Below, one piece after another: positions 4,733 to 6,580 of a stretch of DNA of 6,580 bases; the first letter of the stretch is position 1; each line of letters begins with the position of its first letter. The stretch spans positions 1 through 6,580 of the forward strand of contig JAJFMS010000202.1 of NCBI GenBank assembly GCA_020696885.1, read 5' to 3'. This DNA is from Armatimonadota bacterium. Lineage in GTDB: Bacteria > Armatimonadota > SYMT01. The position numbers were made by a program, and so were the translations under genes. The notes under the pieces were generated by a model. The model was not told the DNA's origin. It saw only the letters and a program-made list of their open reading frames with translations, and searched no databases.

Positions 4733-6580
4733 ATGCGTTTGGCCGGGTCATCACAGTCACGATTTACAGCAATTCTGGCGCTCACCTTGCCCTTGGCCGC
4801 GGCCGGCGTTGCGAGCTCGGCGCCGGCCACACCGGCGGCCGTAACACCGCGACCCACGCCGGCGGACCTGACTTTCTTCGAGTCGCGGGTCCGCCCGCTG
4901 CTCGCGAAGCACTGCTACTCCTGCCACTCGCAAAAGATCGCGCAGGGTGGGCTCCGCCTGGATGACGGCGTGGCGCTGCGCAAAGGCGGCGACAGCGGCC
5001 CGGCCCTGGTGCCCGGCAAGCCGGAGGAGAGCCGGATCCTGGAAGCGATTCGGTACACCAACCCGCACCTCCAGATGCCGCCCTCGGGCAAGATCCCGGC
5101 CGCGGACATCCAGACCCTCACCACCTGGGTAACGCAGGGAGCCCCCTGGCCGGCACCCGCTCCGACACAGCCGTCGGCCGCAGGTGCCGCGGCAGCGAAG
5201 GCACGCCTCAACCACTGGGCCTTCCAGCCCCTCCGGCGGACCTCGCCGCCTGCGGTCAAGCAGCAGGCCTGGCCAGCACGCCGGATCGACCAGTATCTGC
5301 TGGCCCGGATCGAGAAAGCGGGGCTCCACCCCTCCCCGCGCGCGGACCGCCGCACGCTGATCCGCCGTGCCTACTTCGACCTTGTCGGCCTGCCGCCCAC
5401 CCCGGCGGAGATCGACGCCTTCCTCGCCGATCCGGCGCCCGACGCCTATCCCCGCCTGATCGAGCGGCTCCTGGCCGCCCCGGCTTACGGGGAGCGCTGG
5501 GGCCGCCACTGGCTGGACCTGGTACGCTACTGCGACGTCCCGGAGCCCTGGGCCCAGGCTGAAGCCCAGCCCTGGCTCTACCGGGACTGGGTGGTCAAGG
5601 CGCTCAACGACGACCTCCCTTACGACCAGTTCATCCTCCGGCAGCTTGCCGCCGACCAGGTGGAGGGCCTGCCGCCGACCGAGCTCGCCGCCACCGGGTT
5701 CATCGGGCTGAGCCCCAGCTACTGGAAGGAGCTGAAGCTCGCCCCGGACGTGATCAAGGCGGTCGTCGCGGAGGAGTGGGAGGAGCGGATCACCGCGGTG
5801 AGCGGCACCTTCCTGGGCCTCACCGTGGCCTGCGCCCGCTGTCACGACCACAAGTTCGACCCGGTGAGCCAGAAGGACTACTACGCCCTGGCCGGGGTGT
5901 TCGCCAGCACCCGGCTCACGCCGCGGCCGCTCCTGGCTCGGGACGAAGCGCAGAAGGTAATCAAGGCGCGCGCAGCCTTCAAGGTATTCGACGCCGAGGC
6001 GAAAGGTCTGCTGGACCGGGCAGCGAAGGAGCCGGCGAAGGCGAAGGAGCTCACCCTACAGGCGGATGCGGCGCGCCAGAAGGCGGTAGCGGCAAAAGCC
6101 AGTACCCCGGACTTCGACGCGCCGTTCGCCTATGCCGTGGAAGACGCCTACCTGGACGTCCTGCCGGACGGCCCCGACCATACACAGCTTGCCTACCGGG
6201 ATGGGGAAGGCCGCGATATCGAGATGCAGCTCCGCGGGAACCCGGCCAAGCCGGGCGCCGTGGTGCCGCGCGGCTTCCTGACGGTGCTCTCCGGCGGCAA
6301 GCAGGTACGCTTCACCCGCGGCAGCGGCCGCCGGGAGTTCGCCGAAGCGATGATCCGCGAGTCGGCGGCGCTCACCGCCCGCGTGATGGTGAACCGGGTC
6401 TGGAAGCACCACTTCGGCACCGGCATCGTGGAGACGCCCAGCAACTTCGGCCTGCAGGGAGATCGTCCCACCCACCCGGAGCTACTGGACGACCTGTCGG
6501 CCCGTTTCATCGAGAACGGCTGGTCGCTGAAGTGGCTGCATCGGGAGATCATGCGCTCGTCCGCCTACCAGCAAGCCTCC
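4733..6580 (+). CDS. Secreted PSCyt1-DUF1549-DUF1553 (PSD1) protein, C-terminus beyond window
   Basis: Open for 616 codons from the ATG at 4733 to the window end. GGGGGA six bases upstream supports this start. Residues 1 to about 30 form a signal peptide (hydrophobic 11-28, cleavage near SSA). The PSCyt1 domain carries CYSCH at 61-65, a c-type haem site, with QMPPSGK at 114-120, where Met is a possible axial ligand (inference). A proline/alanine-rich linker (138-156) leads to DUF1549, about 184-395, with GERWGRHWLDLVRY at 253-266 and a second CxxCH, CARCHDHKFDP, at 367-377. An Ala/Lys/Glu-rich, probably helical or coiled-coil stretch follows at about 402-457. DUF1553 begins near 535 (ARVMVNRVWKHHFG, THPELLDDL, GWSLKWLHREIM) and is cut by the window. 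It is a paralogue of the gene starting at 2066 but lacks both repeat inserts. Probably secreted; the reaction of this family is unknown. Confidence 0.95.
   Translation, partial: MRLAGSSQSRFTAILALTLPLAAAGVASSAPATPAAVTPRPTPADLTFFESRVRPLLAKHCYSCHSQKIAQGGLRLDDGVALRKGGDSGPALVPGKPEESRILEAIRYTNPHLQMPPSGKIPAADIQTLTTWVTQGAPWPAPAPTQPSAAGAAAAKARLNHWAFQPLRRTSPPAVKQQAWPARRIDQYLLARIEKAGLHPSPRADRRTLIRRAYFDLVGLPPTPAEIDAFLADPAPDAYPRLIERLLAAPAYGERWGRHWLDLVRYCDVPEPWAQAEAQPWLYRDWVVKALNDDLPYDQFILRQLAADQVEGLPPTELAATGFIGLSPSYWKELKLAPDVIKAVVAEEWEERITAVSGTFLGLTVACARCHDHKFDPVSQKDYYALAGVFASTRLTPRPLLARDEAQKVIKARAAFKVFDAEAKGLLDRAAKEPAKAKELTLQADAARQKAVAAKASTPDFDAPFAYAVEDAYLDVLPDGPDHTQLAYRDGEGRDIEMQLRGNPAKPGAVVPRGFLTVLSGGKQVRFTRGSGRREFAEAMIRESAALTARVMVNRVWKHHFGTGIVETPSNFGLQGDRPTHPELLDDLSARFIENGWSLKWLHREIMRSSAYQQAS

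Noticed and set aside
4757..5851. 364-codon open frame on the minus strand
   Set aside because: Antisense shadow of the rightward PSCyt/PSD1 gene; low-complexity Gly/Arg-rich product without motifs.

Overview
High-GC bacterial DNA, by eye about two thirds G+C with strong G/C preference at third codon positions. The content points to Planctomycetota or a close relative with the same gene families (Verrucomicrobiota, Acidobacteriota). Two genes encode secreted proteins with the planctomycete arrangement PSCyt1 (CxxCH haem motif), PSCyt2/DUF1549 and PSD1/DUF1553. The assignment rests on gene families only; no rRNA or other phylogenetic marker is present.

Layout. Two gene sets diverge from about 3417-3520. 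Leftward: a small, probably frameshifted lipoprotein-like gene (3416-3184), a 269-base gap carrying a short CGT-heptamer repeat, a secreted SGNH/GDSL hydrolase (2914-2180), and a PSCyt/PSD1 gene starting at 2066 and running off the left edge. Rightward: a cystathionine beta-lyase-like PLP enzyme (3521-4669), then after 63 bases a second PSCyt/PSD1 gene starting at 4733 and running off the right edge. Both PSCyt/PSD1 reading frames are open to the window ends, so 3' ends and final lengths are unknown. Long open frames opposite these genes are antisense shadows.

Function. The SGNH hydrolase and both PSCyt/PSD1 proteins have export signals and probably act outside the cytoplasm. Their common substrate, if any, cannot be read from sequence. 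The PLP enzyme is cytoplasmic sulfur amino acid metabolism and has no obvious link to them.

Most unusual feature. Two different short tandem repeats sit inside the leftward PSCyt/PSD1 gene without breaking its frame: eight TGTTGGG/TGTTCGG heptamers in the DUF1549 region and CCCCATTT-type octamers in the DUF1553 region. Against the paralogue at the other end of the window they add about 32 and 49 residues. Both repeats are stop-free in all six frames and have G-quadruplex potential. A third repeat, CGTAATT-like, contains TAA and lies between genes. This suggests invading short repeats tolerated in genes only when stop-free.
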